Part shown: positions 12,601-22,750 of the stretch, piece after piece
Position numbering within the stretch: the stretch's first letter is position 1
How the letters are laid out: every line of letters begins with the position of its first letter
DNA from: Pomacea canaliculata
Lineage: Eukaryota > Mollusca > Gastropoda > Architaenioglossa > Ampullariidae
Assembly: GCF_003073045.1 (NCBI RefSeq)
Contig: NC_037596.1
Location: 8,883,587 to 8,947,586 of the forward strand
Reading direction: 5' to 3'
DNA: 64,000 bases
The notes under the pieces: model-generated
Seen by the model: the letters and a program-made list of their open reading frames with translations, nothing else
What the model was told of the DNA's origin: nothing
Database searches by the model: none
Translations under genes and position numbers: made by a program

Positions 12601-15600
12601 ACACGCTGACGGTGTGGATAGACATGGAAAAGGACTTCGACAAGGTCTGGAAAGATGGACTGAGGTTGAAACTCCAGAAGTGTGGCGTAACCGCTGTATG
12701 TACCAGTGGATCTCTCAATACCTGAAAAACAGGAAGGCCAGAGTCCACGTTGGTGAACATACAGCCGAAAGAAGACGCTGAGAGAAGGAGTTCCTCAAGG
12801 GGGAGTACTCAGTCCTACCCTGTTCCTTGTCTTCATAAACGACATCATCAAGGACCTCCCCCGAAATGTCCAAGGAGCCATCTATGCAGATGAACCTGGT
12901 CCTTTGGTGCACAGAAGAACACCTGACAACTGCCAACTACCGACTCCAAGAGGCGCTTAATGTCCTGCAGGACTGGACGAAAAGGTGGCTTGTCAAAGTC
13001 AACCCCAAAAAGACCACCTACACTATCTTTAGTCTGTCACTAGGGAACAGAAGGCCACTCTGAAGTTCGATGACAGATTCTCCCACTGGAGGACAACCCT
13101 ACCTACCTTGGGGTAACCTTCGATAAGAGACTTACATGGAGCCTCAGACCAAGAAGGTCGAAGCAGAGCCAAGGTGCGACTTGCAATTATGAAGAAGTTG
13201 GCTGGCACGAACTGGGGCGCGGATGACAGAATCCTCAAGAAGCTGTACACCGGAAGGTCAGACCAGTCCTAGAGTATGGCATGACAGCATGGGGCACAGC
13301 AGCAAAATCCAACTTTGAGAAGGTCAGCAAGGTTCAGAACCAAGCAGCCAGACTCATCACTGGAGCCATGAGTCTACGCCCATACAAGAACTGGAGACAA
13401 TCACATGGTTGGAATCACTTGAGGACCGACTGACACAAAGATGCTCGTCCAAGCCGCCAAGTTCAAGAGACTTCCAAATCACCCATGAGAAACAGACTGG
13501 CTCAGCCGACAAAGGGAAGGTTGAAAAGGGGAAGTTTCATCCACCAGGCTAGGATCTTGAACGAAACACCGAGACATCTTGGAACACGACCTCAGAGAGA
13601 TCCCCCTGTGCCGGACAAACCCAGCATGGAATGAAACTGCTTTCCCCCTGATTCACTGCAGCATCCCTGGTGTCAGCAAGAAAGACTCCCAAGACGCTGT
13701 GAAGAAGTCCTTACTATGGAGTATATCCACAACAACTTCCCACAAGATCAATGGACTCACGTGTTCACTGACGGGTCAGCCGAACAAGCCGTGAAGAATG
13801 GTGGCGCCGGAATTTACATCCGGTACCCAGGAGGAAGAGAAGACCGTCTTTCTCTCGCAACCGGCCTCTACTCCACCAACTTTAAGGCTGAAGCAGTTGC
13901 CATTCAGACCGGTGCCACCCACGTTGAAAACAGTCCAGACACCTCCAACAACGTCGTCTTCTTTACGGACGCACTGTCTGTTCTGCAGGCCTTACAGACT
14001 GCCAGAGACAAGAAACTGAACGACCTGTCCACTGCTCTCTCCTCCTTATGCGGAGACTGCACATGTCGTCTTACAGTGGTTCCCTCCGCTGTGGGTTTTT
14101 GGCAACGAAGCCGCAGACACTCTTGCCAAGGAAGATCCAAAAAAGAGCAGCAAGACAGGTCCACCACCTACAGTGAAGTCAAATCCATCATCAAGGCCAA
14201 ACAGCATAACAAGTGGCTGCAGCAGCACCCACGCTTCAACCGAAACGACCCATACTACCTGCTTACAAGAGCTGAGCAGGTCATTATTTTCAGGCTGAGG
14301 ACAGGTCACAACCGTCTCAATCACCACCTTTACACCAAGCTCCGGATCGGCCAGACAGACCAGTGCCCGTGCCAGACAGGCAGTCAGACAACAGCACATC
14401 TACTGCAAGAATGTCCCATGCACGAAGAACTCAGGCACCGCATTTGGACCGATGAGACGCCAGTATTGAGGAAGCTACACGGCAGCCTGGAGGACCTGCG
14501 GCGCACAGCATCATTTGTGCAGGAGGCAGGCGTGTCCATTTGAGTGAACGACGAAGAAGAAGAAGAAGAGGGGGACCTAAGGCATAAGTGACGACAAGAT
14601 GTGTAGACTTACGATTACGAGAAAGGTTTCATACACTACAAGGTGTGTCTAATTACATGATGTCAGATCCTTTCAACGAAGATTGAATAGAAAACCTTTG
14701 GCAGAAGATTAAACGGTGGCCTCTAGTTAATAAGAAAGTGTAAAACACAAGCTGCTATGGACAGTTTGACATCATATAGTTCTCGATCACATCAGAGCAA
14801 TGGCACTTAGTTACAAGTCCGCCTAAGATAAGGACATACTATTCACCGTCCTATGGACACGGGACTCGGGTAACATCTCCAGGTGCTGGTAACCATGGTG
14901 ATGACAGGCCTGCTGGTGAGCGAAAAGGAGTACACACTGGTGAAAGGGATGGTATTACTCGAGCTAAGTGGTGTATGAATATTCAAGGTGTAGAGTGAGC
15001 GACGTGAACGCATGTGTAGTGTACGACATGTGCATAGTTAAAGATAGGTTTTATAACTCACTAGATAACTTGATTAGTGGTAAGGGGTTAGCTTACGGGA
15101 CATCCTAAGGCCTAGACAATAAGACAAAATCTTGAATTTCTTCACTCATAGGCTTATTTTTTTTCCTGTCATTGTATTCTAAGCTCTCCGCTTTTTTTAT
15201 ACTTAATAAGTACTTTGTTTCCACCAATTTGCGTTGAGTTAGTTATTGGAAGTGCGCTAGAGGCTTGAGTCGTTAATAGGTTTTAATTAGCAATTAGTGG
15301 AGGTTCATCGAGCACAAGCTTATGTCAGGGTGGAGGAGTAGTCGAGATTTTAGTCTCTGTCCATCACACGTACCTAGACGCAATATGATTGCGGCAGAGT
15401 GCGTATATGTTTGTCTGTGAATTATTGTGTGGAAAAAATTGTTTATTTGCACTTATGTTCCCGCTGCTTAACATACACTTTAGGGAGCTCGTATGTGCTT
15501 GTATATTAAAGTTAAGAGTTATTTTGCGTGGTGTGTCACATGACTCACCTGATGTGTCATCAGCTGCAGAGCTGATCTTGGAAACTAAAGAAATAAAATG

Positions 15601-16283
15601 GGCAAGGTTATCAAGTGATAAAAAAAAGTTTTAAGAACACAGATACCTTCCAGTTAATATGCTGACTGAAGTTACCAACAAGCAAACCATGAAACACCGG
15701 AAAAGCGTTTTAATTTATATTAAAGTCACTAGTGTATAGAGATTGTTGTGTGTTTATCATCTGAGAGAAACTTCTTGGTTTCAATAAACAACAGTTAATT
15801 TGTATCAATAATTTATGTTCCTTATAGATTATGTAACTTTTTGTTTATGTAATCATTTCGATTTTTTTCACATATTAATCGAGCTCTTCCTGGTAATTTC
15901 TTGTATGTTTATTTACTTCATCCATCAATTTGTTTGTGGCAGTTCTAATCATATATCGTTTTCTTTAGTCAATATTTTCTGAAACAAAAGCAAAAATACC
16001 TGTAGGACTAGCAAAAGTGTAGAAGACAGAAACGCACGTAAACTCTAATTAGTCAGCTAAATAGATATATATTAAGAACTTTTCGAAATTAGAGTTTTAA
16101 AATAAACCCCAAACTGTTTTTCTTTAGATAAGTCCTCCACTAGAAATATGCCTAATCTGACTAGATAGTTGAAATAATATTAGTCTTGTAGCCTTAGTGA
16201 GTAAGAGAACAAAAAGGACGATACTTACTCAGAGAAAACATGACCAAGGAGGCCGCAAGAGCAATGGCGGTAAACGCCATCAT
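581..16283 (-). CDS. Gene A: secreted or membrane protein with two CUB domains and Thr/Ser linkers (spliced, 3' end outside window)
   Basis: Ten exons chain on the minus strand with consensus splice sites: 16283-16229 (signal peptide), 15584-15549, 12224-12140, 10308-10199, 9873-9706, 8956-8924, 5682-5598, 3948-3842, 3217-3044, 616-581. The phases agree throughout: 1-1 linkers, CUB exons 1-2, 2-1, 1-1. The product has a hydrophobic 18-residue leader, a short Ser-rich linker, CUB1, a Pro/Thr linker, CUB2 and a second Thr/Ser linker. Both CUB domains show the SPNFPSNY motif, a C-W pair after the first intron, and TYNSSG near the end. CUB domains are extracellular binding or protease-associated modules; this protein has no visible catalytic domain, so a binding role is inferred. 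The last exon ends in phase 1 with a good donor, so the gene continues beyond base 1. Gene B is a paralogue. Confidence 0.78.
1163..1351 (+). pseudogene. FLYWCH-like zinc finger fragment of the MULE
   Basis: The frame encodes KCPVTLVTAENEIVKQLSAH followed by NHE, which fits the second half of a FLYWCH finger (C-P-x-x-x followed by H-N-H). The first half is not readable in this frame. It lies upstream of the transposase core, as in many MULE proteins. Confidence 0.55.
1499..2436 (+). pseudogene. MULE transposase, frameshifted remnant
   Basis: The open part (1499-1888) contains FLLYDSMWTSNNSRFLVFGD, then WFADGTFKVVPSLFYQLHTI and a VLYCLLQDKSSATYNRM block, the hallmark of the MULE transposase domain (DDE catalytic core; the Asp of the ADGTF motif is a catalytic residue). 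A stop and frame changes follow. DFEKAAM at about 1895 and NNSVEGWHHAL at about 2266 continue the domain in other frames. It cannot make a full protein as it stands. Confidence 0.8.
3044..3217 (-). CDS. Gene A CUB2, third exon
   Basis: 174 nt, phase 1-1, acceptor GCCGTAG, donor GTCAGT. It encodes ITGTLGAPVTYNSSG and GFNLTYEVYLK, the C-terminal CUB strands, with no Cys. Confidence 0.82.
3402..3712. mobile_element. Tigger-like MITE
   Basis: A 311-bp element with inverted ends CAGGTAGTCCTCGACTTACG (left) and the complement of CGAGGACTACCTG (right), and TA at the right flank. It is an internally deleted relative of the element at 1-316. It lies in the intron between the second and third exons of gene A CUB2. 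Confidence 0.75.
3842..3948 (-). CDS. Gene A CUB2, second exon
   Basis: 107 nt, phase 2-1, encoding SHLDCWRIILAP, IKVTVWNASL and the end motif DYLKIYDG. It is one codon shorter than the two paralogous exons (110 nt). Confidence 0.8.
4000..5590. other. Intron of gene A within CUB2 (exon 1 to exon 2 of the domain)
   Basis: No coding signal recognised. 4240-4560 resembles 10690-10990 in the matching intron of CUB1, and 5220-5300 resembles about 11345-11410 and 26110-26200. This shows that introns were duplicated together with the exons. Confidence 0.6.
5598..5682 (-). CDS. Gene A CUB2, first exon
   Basis: 85 nt, phase 1-2, encoding CDAVLPTILSLGKVYYLTSP followed by NFPSNYS. It is the closest match to the equivalent exons at 12224 and 26479. 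Confidence 0.8.
5700..8920. other. Gene A intron upstream of CUB2
   Basis: The part up to about 6030 is shared with the flanks of the other two CUB cassettes. 6540-6910 is similar to 34690-34985 in gene B. Apart from the MITE at 7509-8048 I see no gene here. Confidence 0.55.
7509..8048. mobile_element. Tc1/mariner-Tigger type MITE, 540 bp
   Basis: Near-perfect inverted ends CAGTGATACCTCGGTTCTCG and its complement, with TA on both sides, mark an element inserted at TA. The interior has a second set of GGTCGAGAACC/TTCGAGAACC repeats and a CAGTA run near 7750. No transposase is readable. Confidence 0.85.
8924..8956 (-). CDS. Gene A linker micro-exon between CUB1 and CUB2
   Basis: 33 nt, phase 1-1, acceptor TTTCTAG, donor GTGAGT, encoding PPSTPTVATS. 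It is of the same family as the stalk micro-exons of gene B and probably O-glycosylated. Confidence 0.72.
9706..9873 (-). CDS. Gene A CUB1, third exon
   Basis: 168 nt, phase 1-1, acceptor CTGCAG, donor GTCAGT. It encodes the C-terminal CUB strands with APITYNSSGP and GFFLTYQVYL. It has no Cys, so this CUB keeps only the first of the two canonical disulfides. Confidence 0.8.
10199..10308 (-). CDS. Gene A CUB1, second exon
   Basis: 110 nt, phase 2-1. It encodes NNLNCWQLIV, then VIKVTVWFAA and the ISDG end, the central CUB strands with the partner Cys. The usual aromatic-Asp-Tyr of the 'YDYL-iyDG' motif is degenerate here (DGDILIISDG), unlike in gene B. Confidence 0.8.
12140..12224 (-). CDS. 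Gene A CUB1, first exon
   Basis: 85 nt, acceptor CAG, donor GTAAGT, entering in phase 1 and leaving in phase 2. It encodes the N-terminal CUB strands with the first Cys (CNAAHP) and the motif MTSPNFPSNYP. It aligns with 5682-5598 and 26479-26395, both also 85 nt. Confidence 0.8.
12560..13560 (+). pseudogene. LINE reverse transcriptase remnant
   Basis: Readable blocks include WIDMEKDFDKVW, QYLKNRKARVHV, GVPQGGVLSPTLFLVFINDI and AIYAD, followed by a base gain that destroys the second catalytic Asp of the YADD motif in frame. A stop precedes the GVPQG block. These are the standard RT fingers, palm and thumb blocks of non-LTR elements. The gene is dead through several frameshifts. Confidence 0.82.
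13716..14543 (+). pseudogene. LINE RNase H domain and C-terminal zinc motif
   Basis: The frame opens with HVFTDGSAEQAVKNGGAGIY, then KAEAVAIQ and VFFTDALSVLQAL: the D-E-D residues of an RNase H fold. Near 14085 the frame slips, because GNEAADTLAKE, the fourth catalytic block, is in another frame. The end has CPCQTGSQTTAHLLQECPMH, a Cys/His motif common at the C-terminus of such elements. Confidence 0.82.
15549..15584 (-). CDS. Gene A exon 2: 36-nt linker micro-exon
   Basis: A TTTAG acceptor and GTGAGT donor flank 36 nt, phase 1-1, encoding SKISSAADDTS. It is the only stalk micro-exon seen before CUB1 in this gene; gene B has eleven in the same position. Confidence 0.65.
16229..16283 (-). CDS. 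Gene A exon 1: signal peptide
   Basis: ATG at 16283 (a second in-frame ATG follows at once) opens 18 codons, MMAFTAIALAASLVMFSL, a typical hydrophobic leader, and ends in phase 1 before a GTAAGT donor. The gene B leader exon at 35446-35392 is nearly identical and has the same length, 55 nt. Confidence 0.8.
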
Positions 16284-16619
16284 CTTCAATCAACAGACAG
16301 GAAACAGAGCTGTAGTCTCACCTGTTGTGTCAGTCCTCACGTCAATGTTGTCCTATATTACCTGTAGGATAAACCTAGAAAATCAAAGTTCTTTTCTTAG
16401 GAAATCTCTAAACGTTGCTATCAATTCTCTGTTATCTCATCGGTTCTCTCCACCGGTCTAATGGAGAACAGTATGTACGGTATGTGGCTGACATCAAATA
16501 AGAGAACATTCTAGAAGCTTAATGCCTGGTATGATCTCACTGCATTACGCAGTCTCTTTTAAAGCTCCTATGACAGTTTGTTTTCTTGTTGTCTTGGCAC
16601 GACCAAACACACATAACAG

Positions 16620-17100
16620 GCTTTGTCACGAATCGCCCTTCGCGTTGCCGGATGCACGCTCGCAATCACTCACACACCCGCCACGAACTCACACCCACTC
16701 TCTAAGCCAGAGGCGGGACATCACTTACCTATTGAACCTTTGATGAACTTAGACCTTAACAAAGACGATATGAAAGGTACAAAGAAGAAGTTTTATAAAA
16801 ATGTTCATAAAAATGAAAAAAAGGAAAAAAAAAGGAAAAATTCCACTTATGCGCACACGCGCACACAAAAACAAACAAACGAACAAAAAAACCAAAAACA
16901 AACAAAAAAACAAACAAACAAAAAACAAGCACAAACAAACCGGAGACTACCCCACGCAGGGAAAAAAAGGCTACGAAAGATGTTAGAAAGGGAAATAAAA
17001 AGAAATATAAAAAAAAACCGCCAAACACCGGCACGCACTGGGCCACAGTAATGCTAGAGTGCTTGCCCCTGACGACTTCAGGCCTGACGTTAGATCATAG
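16620..17100. repeat. Dispersed repeat, copy 1 (inverted partner at 20.65-21.03 kb)
   Basis: The sequence from about 16640 to 16830 plus 17045-17090 is the reverse complement of about 20650-21025, and a direct copy is at about 35800-36000. It includes purine-rich runs whose open frames (Lys/Thr/Asn-rich or Phe/Val-rich) are low complexity. Confidence 0.6.
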
Positions 17101-17109
17101 ACGTTATAG

Positions 17110-19625
17110 CTTATAACGTCTATGGTTAGATGTAGACACCTGTGTACTCTGTTCACACTGTCTCCTTTACTTTCGGTGGCCTTACGTGACTCTCACACTG
17201 ATCACAACCACATTGTCAGTCCGATGTGGGCAGGGATCCTTTGCTGGTCCACAGTCTGAGCGGCCTCGTTGACCACACGACGCAGGACCAGATGTCGAAG
17301 GTGACACAACGAAGAAATGAGGGGAGGGCAAAATGTAGAACGGTTGAGACTCCGCACCTACAGGGGCGGAAAAGGCGAAGAAGAAGAAGCGATGAAATTG
17401 AAGAATGCAGCGATGACAAGAACCAGGACAAGGTTGACAATATCACACGAGAAACCGAAAGTTGTAAGAAGTTAAGATGACAAGGTCGATAAAGATAAAA
17501 AAAAAAAACTGTCGAAAATGTTAAAAAAATCATAAAAGCCTGTGGAGGAAACAAAAGAACACCTGTCACTAGGTGGCTTCAGCATAAAATAAAAAACTTT
17601 CCCTTCCAAGAGTCAGATATCCAGCCCATGGGTGGGTCACCTTAGACACTAAACTGCGTGACCCGGGTATTGAACCAACTAATGTACAGGCCTGCGGCTT
17701 GCGAGGTCGCTGCCCTAATGATTATTTCCCCACCTTTAGTGTATTTGTATCTTCAGTATTAAATAACACTTTTACAAATATTCTTATGTTTTTGATTCTT
17801 TGATTTTTTTTTAATTTTCATATTTAATGCAGTTGTGACCTATTACACGACTGTACCGTACAGTCTAAGTATTAGTTTGTGTTTATAGAGTGACAACCAA
17901 AAGCGTTTTTGCGTGGCTCAAATCAGCGGATGAGAGGGTGAGAGAGGCCCCCTCCCTCTTCTAATATACGGGGAACTGCGGTGATGCTGAAGTAGCGACT
18001 TCTCTCGCTCTTACTCCTCCTCCTCCTTTTTCTTATCTCTCTGTCTCTATCCTCTCTTCTCTCTCCTTCATTCTGTGTAATAAAGTTTGTTGTATTAAGC
18101 TTGTCAAAAATACCACAGTATAGTTTTACTCCTTTCTGTATTGATCCAATTGTTCTAAGAGGGTTTTTTTTTCTGTCACATGTAAAGAAAGATCATTCTG
18201 TTATATTCATGTCCAAATACAGAGAAGAGAATAAAGCTTGCACCTCGGCTTTCATTTCTTAAGATCTTTTGATGCTTTTCCTATTTTACTTTTTGTTTCC
18301 GAATTTGTTTACTAACGTTGTTGTGGTTTTCTTACAAACCGAAATATCGACTGACTTTCTCTGCTTCTGCTCTCTATCTTGCCCTCGAGAGAATCAGAAG
18401 AATGTTTGACACAGTATTTGTTAGGGTATGGTGATGCTTATCTTACTGTGGCGGGGGAGTTACATAGTAGGACATGAAATATGATTTGATAAAATGCATT
18501 TACATCTACAAATACAAATTGCATTTAATCAAATTATATTAGATGTTGTTGTATGGTATCTTTGTAAGAGTAATTTCCATTGGCATAGAGTTTTGCAACT
18601 AGTGCTGCTATAAACCCGGTGTTCAAAATTTTCCAGACGAGAACCACTTTCAAACCCTATTCCCTTTATGCTAGTCTAGGACTTGGTCATGGTTCTCTCG
18701 TACCACCTCGTACCTTCGTCAACCAGTAGTGGTACGCGTTCCACAGTTTGAAAACTGAGGCTCTAGCCAGTCGATGTCGTCTTCAAATATTTGTAATATT
18801 TGATAGCGAGTCCAGGCATGTATGTCATAGCTCAAAACTTAAACTTTAGTGAAGATACAGACATGCATATATAGTAGTATGGAACATGGCACGCATACAC
18901 ACGCACTCAGGACAGGTAAGGGTTGGCGGTGGGGAATAATTACTGACCGGGTGACAACCCCGTGACCGAAGGAGAGCGGGAGGGGGTCCACTAGCGACAG
19001 AATGTAGGTGCGGGGGTGTGTTTGGGGGGAAGTCGGGGTGAAGATAGGGGCAAGAGGCTCATACATGACGTATATAGAATGTTCAGCGATGCATGAAAGC
19101 TCAAAAACACATTGCCTCACTACATCATATTTTCCTTTAACACAATACTTAAGGGAAATTGGTAGGTGTAGGTAATTGCAGTCTCTTAAGGCCGTAAGAC
19201 CATATTGGCTACCACTTCTAAAGAAGGATACAAAAGATTCTAAGACCTTTGGAAACTCCGCTGCACATTGACCTTGTTTTCAACGGTGCATGGGGCATTT
19301 GCCTCTGTGGGGTTTGTTTGTTTGTCGTGCGAGATATCAATTCAGCAGAAGGCAATGCATGTCTCTACAATAAATGTCCAGTCACCAGCATAGACATTAC
19401 ATACACACCCCTTATATTGAACACTCACACTTCGTTCAGATGGGGTGTGTCTGAACCAATAGTTCAAAGTCATATTAAAAGCTTTCAAGTACAGACAGGC
19501 ATGAACCATAATAGCTAGAGAATTACATTCAGTGAGTATACACAGCCCGTAATTTTGTTTTAATACGTATTAATTATGTGATCCTGTGCTCCGGGAACTC
19601 CCTGCTACGATAAAATTCAGGTATT
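17110..19625. promoter_or_regulatory. 5' flank of gene A, conserved in gene B
   Basis: 18700-19625 matches 36370-37292 upstream of gene B in order and orientation, including GCAGTCTCTTAAGGCC near 19178 and 36828. Conservation stops sharply at a (CGT/CAT) microsatellite near 19630. I infer that it holds 5' exons or regulatory sequence of the duplicated genes, but I can point to no specific element. Confidence 0.4.
17618..17725 (-). repeat. tRNA-derived SINE fragment
   Basis: Read on the minus strand, a GGTTCAATACCC motif matches a Pol III B box, with GCAGCGACCTCGCAAGCC upstream. No intact cloverleaf is present. Confidence 0.45.
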
Positions 19626-19858
19626 CTCATGTTAGTCGTCGTCGTTGTCGTTGTCGTCGTCGTCATCGTCACCATCATCGTAACCATCGCAATCATCACT
19701 ATTTCCATCACCTTCACCATTACCATTTTTTATCATCACCATTATCATCATCACCATCATCATGACCATCAATACCATCCTCATCCTCATAATCATCACT
19801 ATCATCAACGCCATTATCATCACCAATATCATCACCATCGTTATCATCACTATCGTGT
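19625..19858. repeat. (CGT)n and (ATC)n trinucleotide repeat
   Basis: Tandem trinucleotide sequence, open in several frames only because of the repeat. It marks the distal end of the block shared by genes A and B. Confidence 0.9.
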
Positions 19859-20434
19859 GTAGGACATTTTTCTGTGCCTGCTTTCTGTAAGCGCTTGGTA
19901 CGCACCAGTGATAGACAGGGCGCTTACAGCAGACGACGTCTGACGTCATATTCCAGGCTATTTTTACCCAGTTCCGGGTGGAGAGGGGAAGGTGAAGGCC
20001 TTTTTTCGCTAACTTTAGCAACGCATGATGTCATGTCACGCGTCGTCTCCTTGATGCTGAGTCTGTGGTTGTTGTAACAATGGGGGTTCGCTGTGCATCG
20101 CCCCTCCCAACCCTGTGCGCAGTTTTGACTCGAAAAGCCTTCACGCGCTGTAGCGTCACGTGGGTGTTGTGGGCGCTGGCCATTGGTTGCAGCCCCTGGG
20201 AGGCAAGGTAGTGACCCCCAGAGCGTAGCGTCCCTCGGGGCATCTTCCTGAGGCGCCGAGAGGAGCGAGTGGTTGTGAAAGCGGAGCGTGACCACCTGGA
20301 CAAGGTGCGTGTTTACACAGCAGTCAGCAGTGACCACCAGGCAGCTCGGACTGTGCACCAGCAAAAGGTCCTTGCGCACATCGGACACACAGTACAGTGG
20401 TGGTCAGCGCAAGAGAGTGACGTAAGGCCACAGA

Positions 20435-20632
20435 AGGTGTCAATAGAGTACACAGTGTATGCAGTGTCAAATAAGTACACAGTGTACACAGTGTCAACAG
20501 AGTACACAGTGCACACAGTGTCAATAGAGTATACAGTGTACACAGTGTCAACAGAGTACACAGTGTATACAGTGTCAGTAGAGTACACAGTTTACAAAGA
20601 GTACACAGTGTATACAGTGTCAATAAAGTACA
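20435..20632. repeat. 27-bp minisatellite, about 7 copies
   Basis: The unit is close to GTCAATAGAGTACACAGTGT plus ATACAGT. Because 27 is divisible by 3, the array is open in frames on both strands (a nine-residue Tyr/Thr/Val repeat). I regard it as non-coding. Confidence 0.85.
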
Positions 20633-20649
20633 CAATGCTCTACATCCAA

Positions 20650-21030
20650 CGTCAGGCCTGAAGGTGTCAGGGGCAAGAACTCTAACCGTACAGTGCCAGA
20701 GTATGTGCTGTTGTTTGGGTTTTTTTTCTCCATTGATATTTTTCCTTACTAACATCTCTCATTACCTTTTTATTTCTGCGTGGAGTAGAGCCCGGTTTTC
20801 TTGCGTTGCGTGTACGTGTAAGTGTATTTATTCAATACTTTTTTCTCTCTTTTACTAATTTGTATCTACATTTTTATTAAACTTGTTATTTGTCCCGTTT
20901 ATTTCGTCTTTGTAGTGGTCAACGTTCATCAAAGGTTGGATAGGTACGTCGTGTCTCGCCTCTGGCTGAGTGAGTGAGTGTTGGTGGTGGCTGTGTGAGC
21001 GGTTGTGAGCGTGCATCTGGAGATCCGCGA
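20650..21030. repeat. Dispersed repeat, inverted copy
   Basis: The shared pieces include CGTCAGGCCTGAAG near 20652 and TCATCAAAGGTTGGA near 20927, present as complements at about 17085 and 16735. The pair forms an inverted repeat with a loop of about 3.5 kb. Confidence 0.6.
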
Positions 21031-21118
21031 CAATCACCACCACCATCACCATCACCATCACCATCACCACCACCATCACCACCACCATCACCACCACCAC
21101 CACCACCATCACCGTCAC
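21031..21118. repeat. (CAC/CAT)n repeat
   Basis: Almost pure CAC/CAT triplets; the poly-His reading frame is an artefact. Confidence 0.9.
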
Positions 21119-21794
21119 CTTCACCATCGACTCCAAGTACACATTCACACGATCTCTGAAAACATATCTGTTCACAAAGTACAAGTAAATTTTCATATAA
21201 CTATAAATCGTCTTTAATTGTTGATTACACAAATGTATTGATCAAATGTATTGAAAATGTATCTAAAGCAACAAACGAATAAGAAAAAATATGGGGAAGT
21301 GAATCCACTTTTAAAGCATTTTTAAAACACAGCTTATGGAAGACAAATTCCATCCTTTTTTCAGTCTTCTTTACCTCCCCTGAAATAATCAGATACACAC
21401 TCATAAATTCTCAGTAGCTATGTGGGCAGGGGAAATAATCGAGGCACAGCCAGACAAGAAAACGAACCATTGACCTTCTGCTCCATAGTCAAGGACTTCA
21501 ACTAGGCTTCTCCCTCTTTCTTCATCCTCCGCTCTCTCTCTCCCTCTCTTTTATGTATACATCAACGTATAGAGGTATAGTGAGCAAAGAAATATTTCAT
21601 TAAATCTAATGTGTGTTTAACGTTGATGAGCTCCCAATGGCTTACTCCAATGTCATTCTATAATCTTTTTAAGTAATTATTGTTTGATTCTCCACCTTTC
21701 TTCAAACCTCCTTCCATTCCTTCTACACACCATGACAACCTTTCCGCACTTTCTTGAAACTCGTCTTCACAAGAACTCGGTTCTAAATGTAGAT

Positions 21795-21968
21795 CAGGGT
21801 GTGCCAAACCTTTTCTCACCCGAGGGCCGCTCTGGACATGATATAAAGTGTCTAGGGTCAGCAAATGGCAGTTTTGCCAAAATTATGATGTTAAAAACGA
21901 AATATGTTAAGTCTCGTTAAAATGAGCAGGCCGGATGTTGCCGGCGAGTCGTAGGTTGGGCATCCCTG
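21795..21968. mobile_element. hAT-type MITE, 174 bp
   Basis: Ends are CAGGGTGTGCCAAACC and GGTTGGGCATCCCTG (inverted). The flanks ATGTAGAT (21787-21794) and GTGTAGAT (21969-21976) are an 8-bp target duplication with one change, as expected for hAT elements. Confidence 0.8.
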
Positions 21969-22534
21969 GTGTAGATAAACGTCAATCTAGGAAGCCAAAA
22001 TAATTACAACCAAGCAAGCAATGAAAATTATAGTTTAAACATACATTTTAAAAAACGTATCAATATAATCACAAATACCAAAGAAGAACTAAAATATCGC
22101 AAGCAATTGAAAGCAAATTCTCTCAATATAAGAAATATATAACCATGTCAAGAGAGACCCAGAAGAAAAATGTCACACATCGACGACATGAAGAGCATAA
22201 AATGAACCATAAAGAGCAAAAAAGGACAAACTTTAGGTAAAGAGAATTAGTCTAAGTCTATATATATATATGTGTGTGTTTGTGAGTCATTTTGAGAGTT
22301 AAACAAGTAAGTAGCAAAAAGAGTAAAATGCAAGTAAAACAGAACATTACACTTGATAACATTTTCTTTTAAGACATTTAGTTTAACACATAGAAACTTT
22401 AAAGGTTATCTCACGTTTTCAGGAATTAACACTTTAATGTGGTATGATGCTCATTTGAGTGAAGAAGCAAGATGTAATAAAAATTTAGATTTTCCTCGAG
22501 AGTACAGCTCGTCCCTGACACATCTTTTAGCTTG

Positions 22535-22536
<2 letters not shown>

Positions 22537-22591
<55 letters not shown>
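22537..22591. repeat. (GT)n microsatellite
   Basis: Uninterrupted GT dinucleotides just 3' of the end of gene B. Confidence 0.95.
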
Positions 22592-22593
<2 letters not shown>

Positions 22594-22640
22594 TTATCAG
22601 TGTTACATGAAAATTTAAATCGACATCTGGTCTTGTTCGA

Positions 22641-22750
22641 CTACAGTACAGAACCATTGTGTCCAATCTGTATCATCATGGCCACAAATACCGAAGCAAT
22701 AACACAGAGAATGATGTTGTCAGTGAGGATACCAGTGGCTGAATTATAGC
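22641..22750 (-). CDS. Gene B last exon: hydrophobic C-terminus and stop
   Basis: Acceptor TTATTTCCAG, then GYNSATGILTD, a 16-residue hydrophobic stretch and QIGHNGSVL before TAG. It is either a transmembrane helix with a minimal tail or a GPI-attachment signal; the polar last residues favour the former. Confidence 0.72.

Larger units (their letters stand above)
12463..14576 (+). mobile_element. 5'-truncated LINE (RT plus RNase H), broken
   Basis: Intron sequence shared with the other CUB cassettes (around 5930 and 26745) stops near 12463 and seems to resume near 14580. Between them are a reverse transcriptase, an RNase H domain and a (GAA)n tail at about 14550-14568. The order RT then RNase H then a C-C-H-C motif suggests an I/Jockey-type non-LTR element. 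The endonuclease part is missing. Confidence 0.8.

Noticed and set aside
16749..17051. Overlapping Lys/Asn-rich and Phe/Val-rich frames
   Set aside because: A-rich/T-rich low-complexity sequence in a dispersed repeat; frames on both strands are equally open.
19629..20021. Long open frames rich in His or Asp/Met
   Set aside because: They are translations of the (CAT/CGT)n repeat and have no complexity or homologous domain.
20313..20755. Open frames with Tyr-Thr-Val or Leu-Cys-Thr repeats
   Set aside because: Produced by the 27-bp minisatellite, open on both strands because of its unit length.
21005..21217. Poly-His frame
   Set aside because: CAC/CAT microsatellite.
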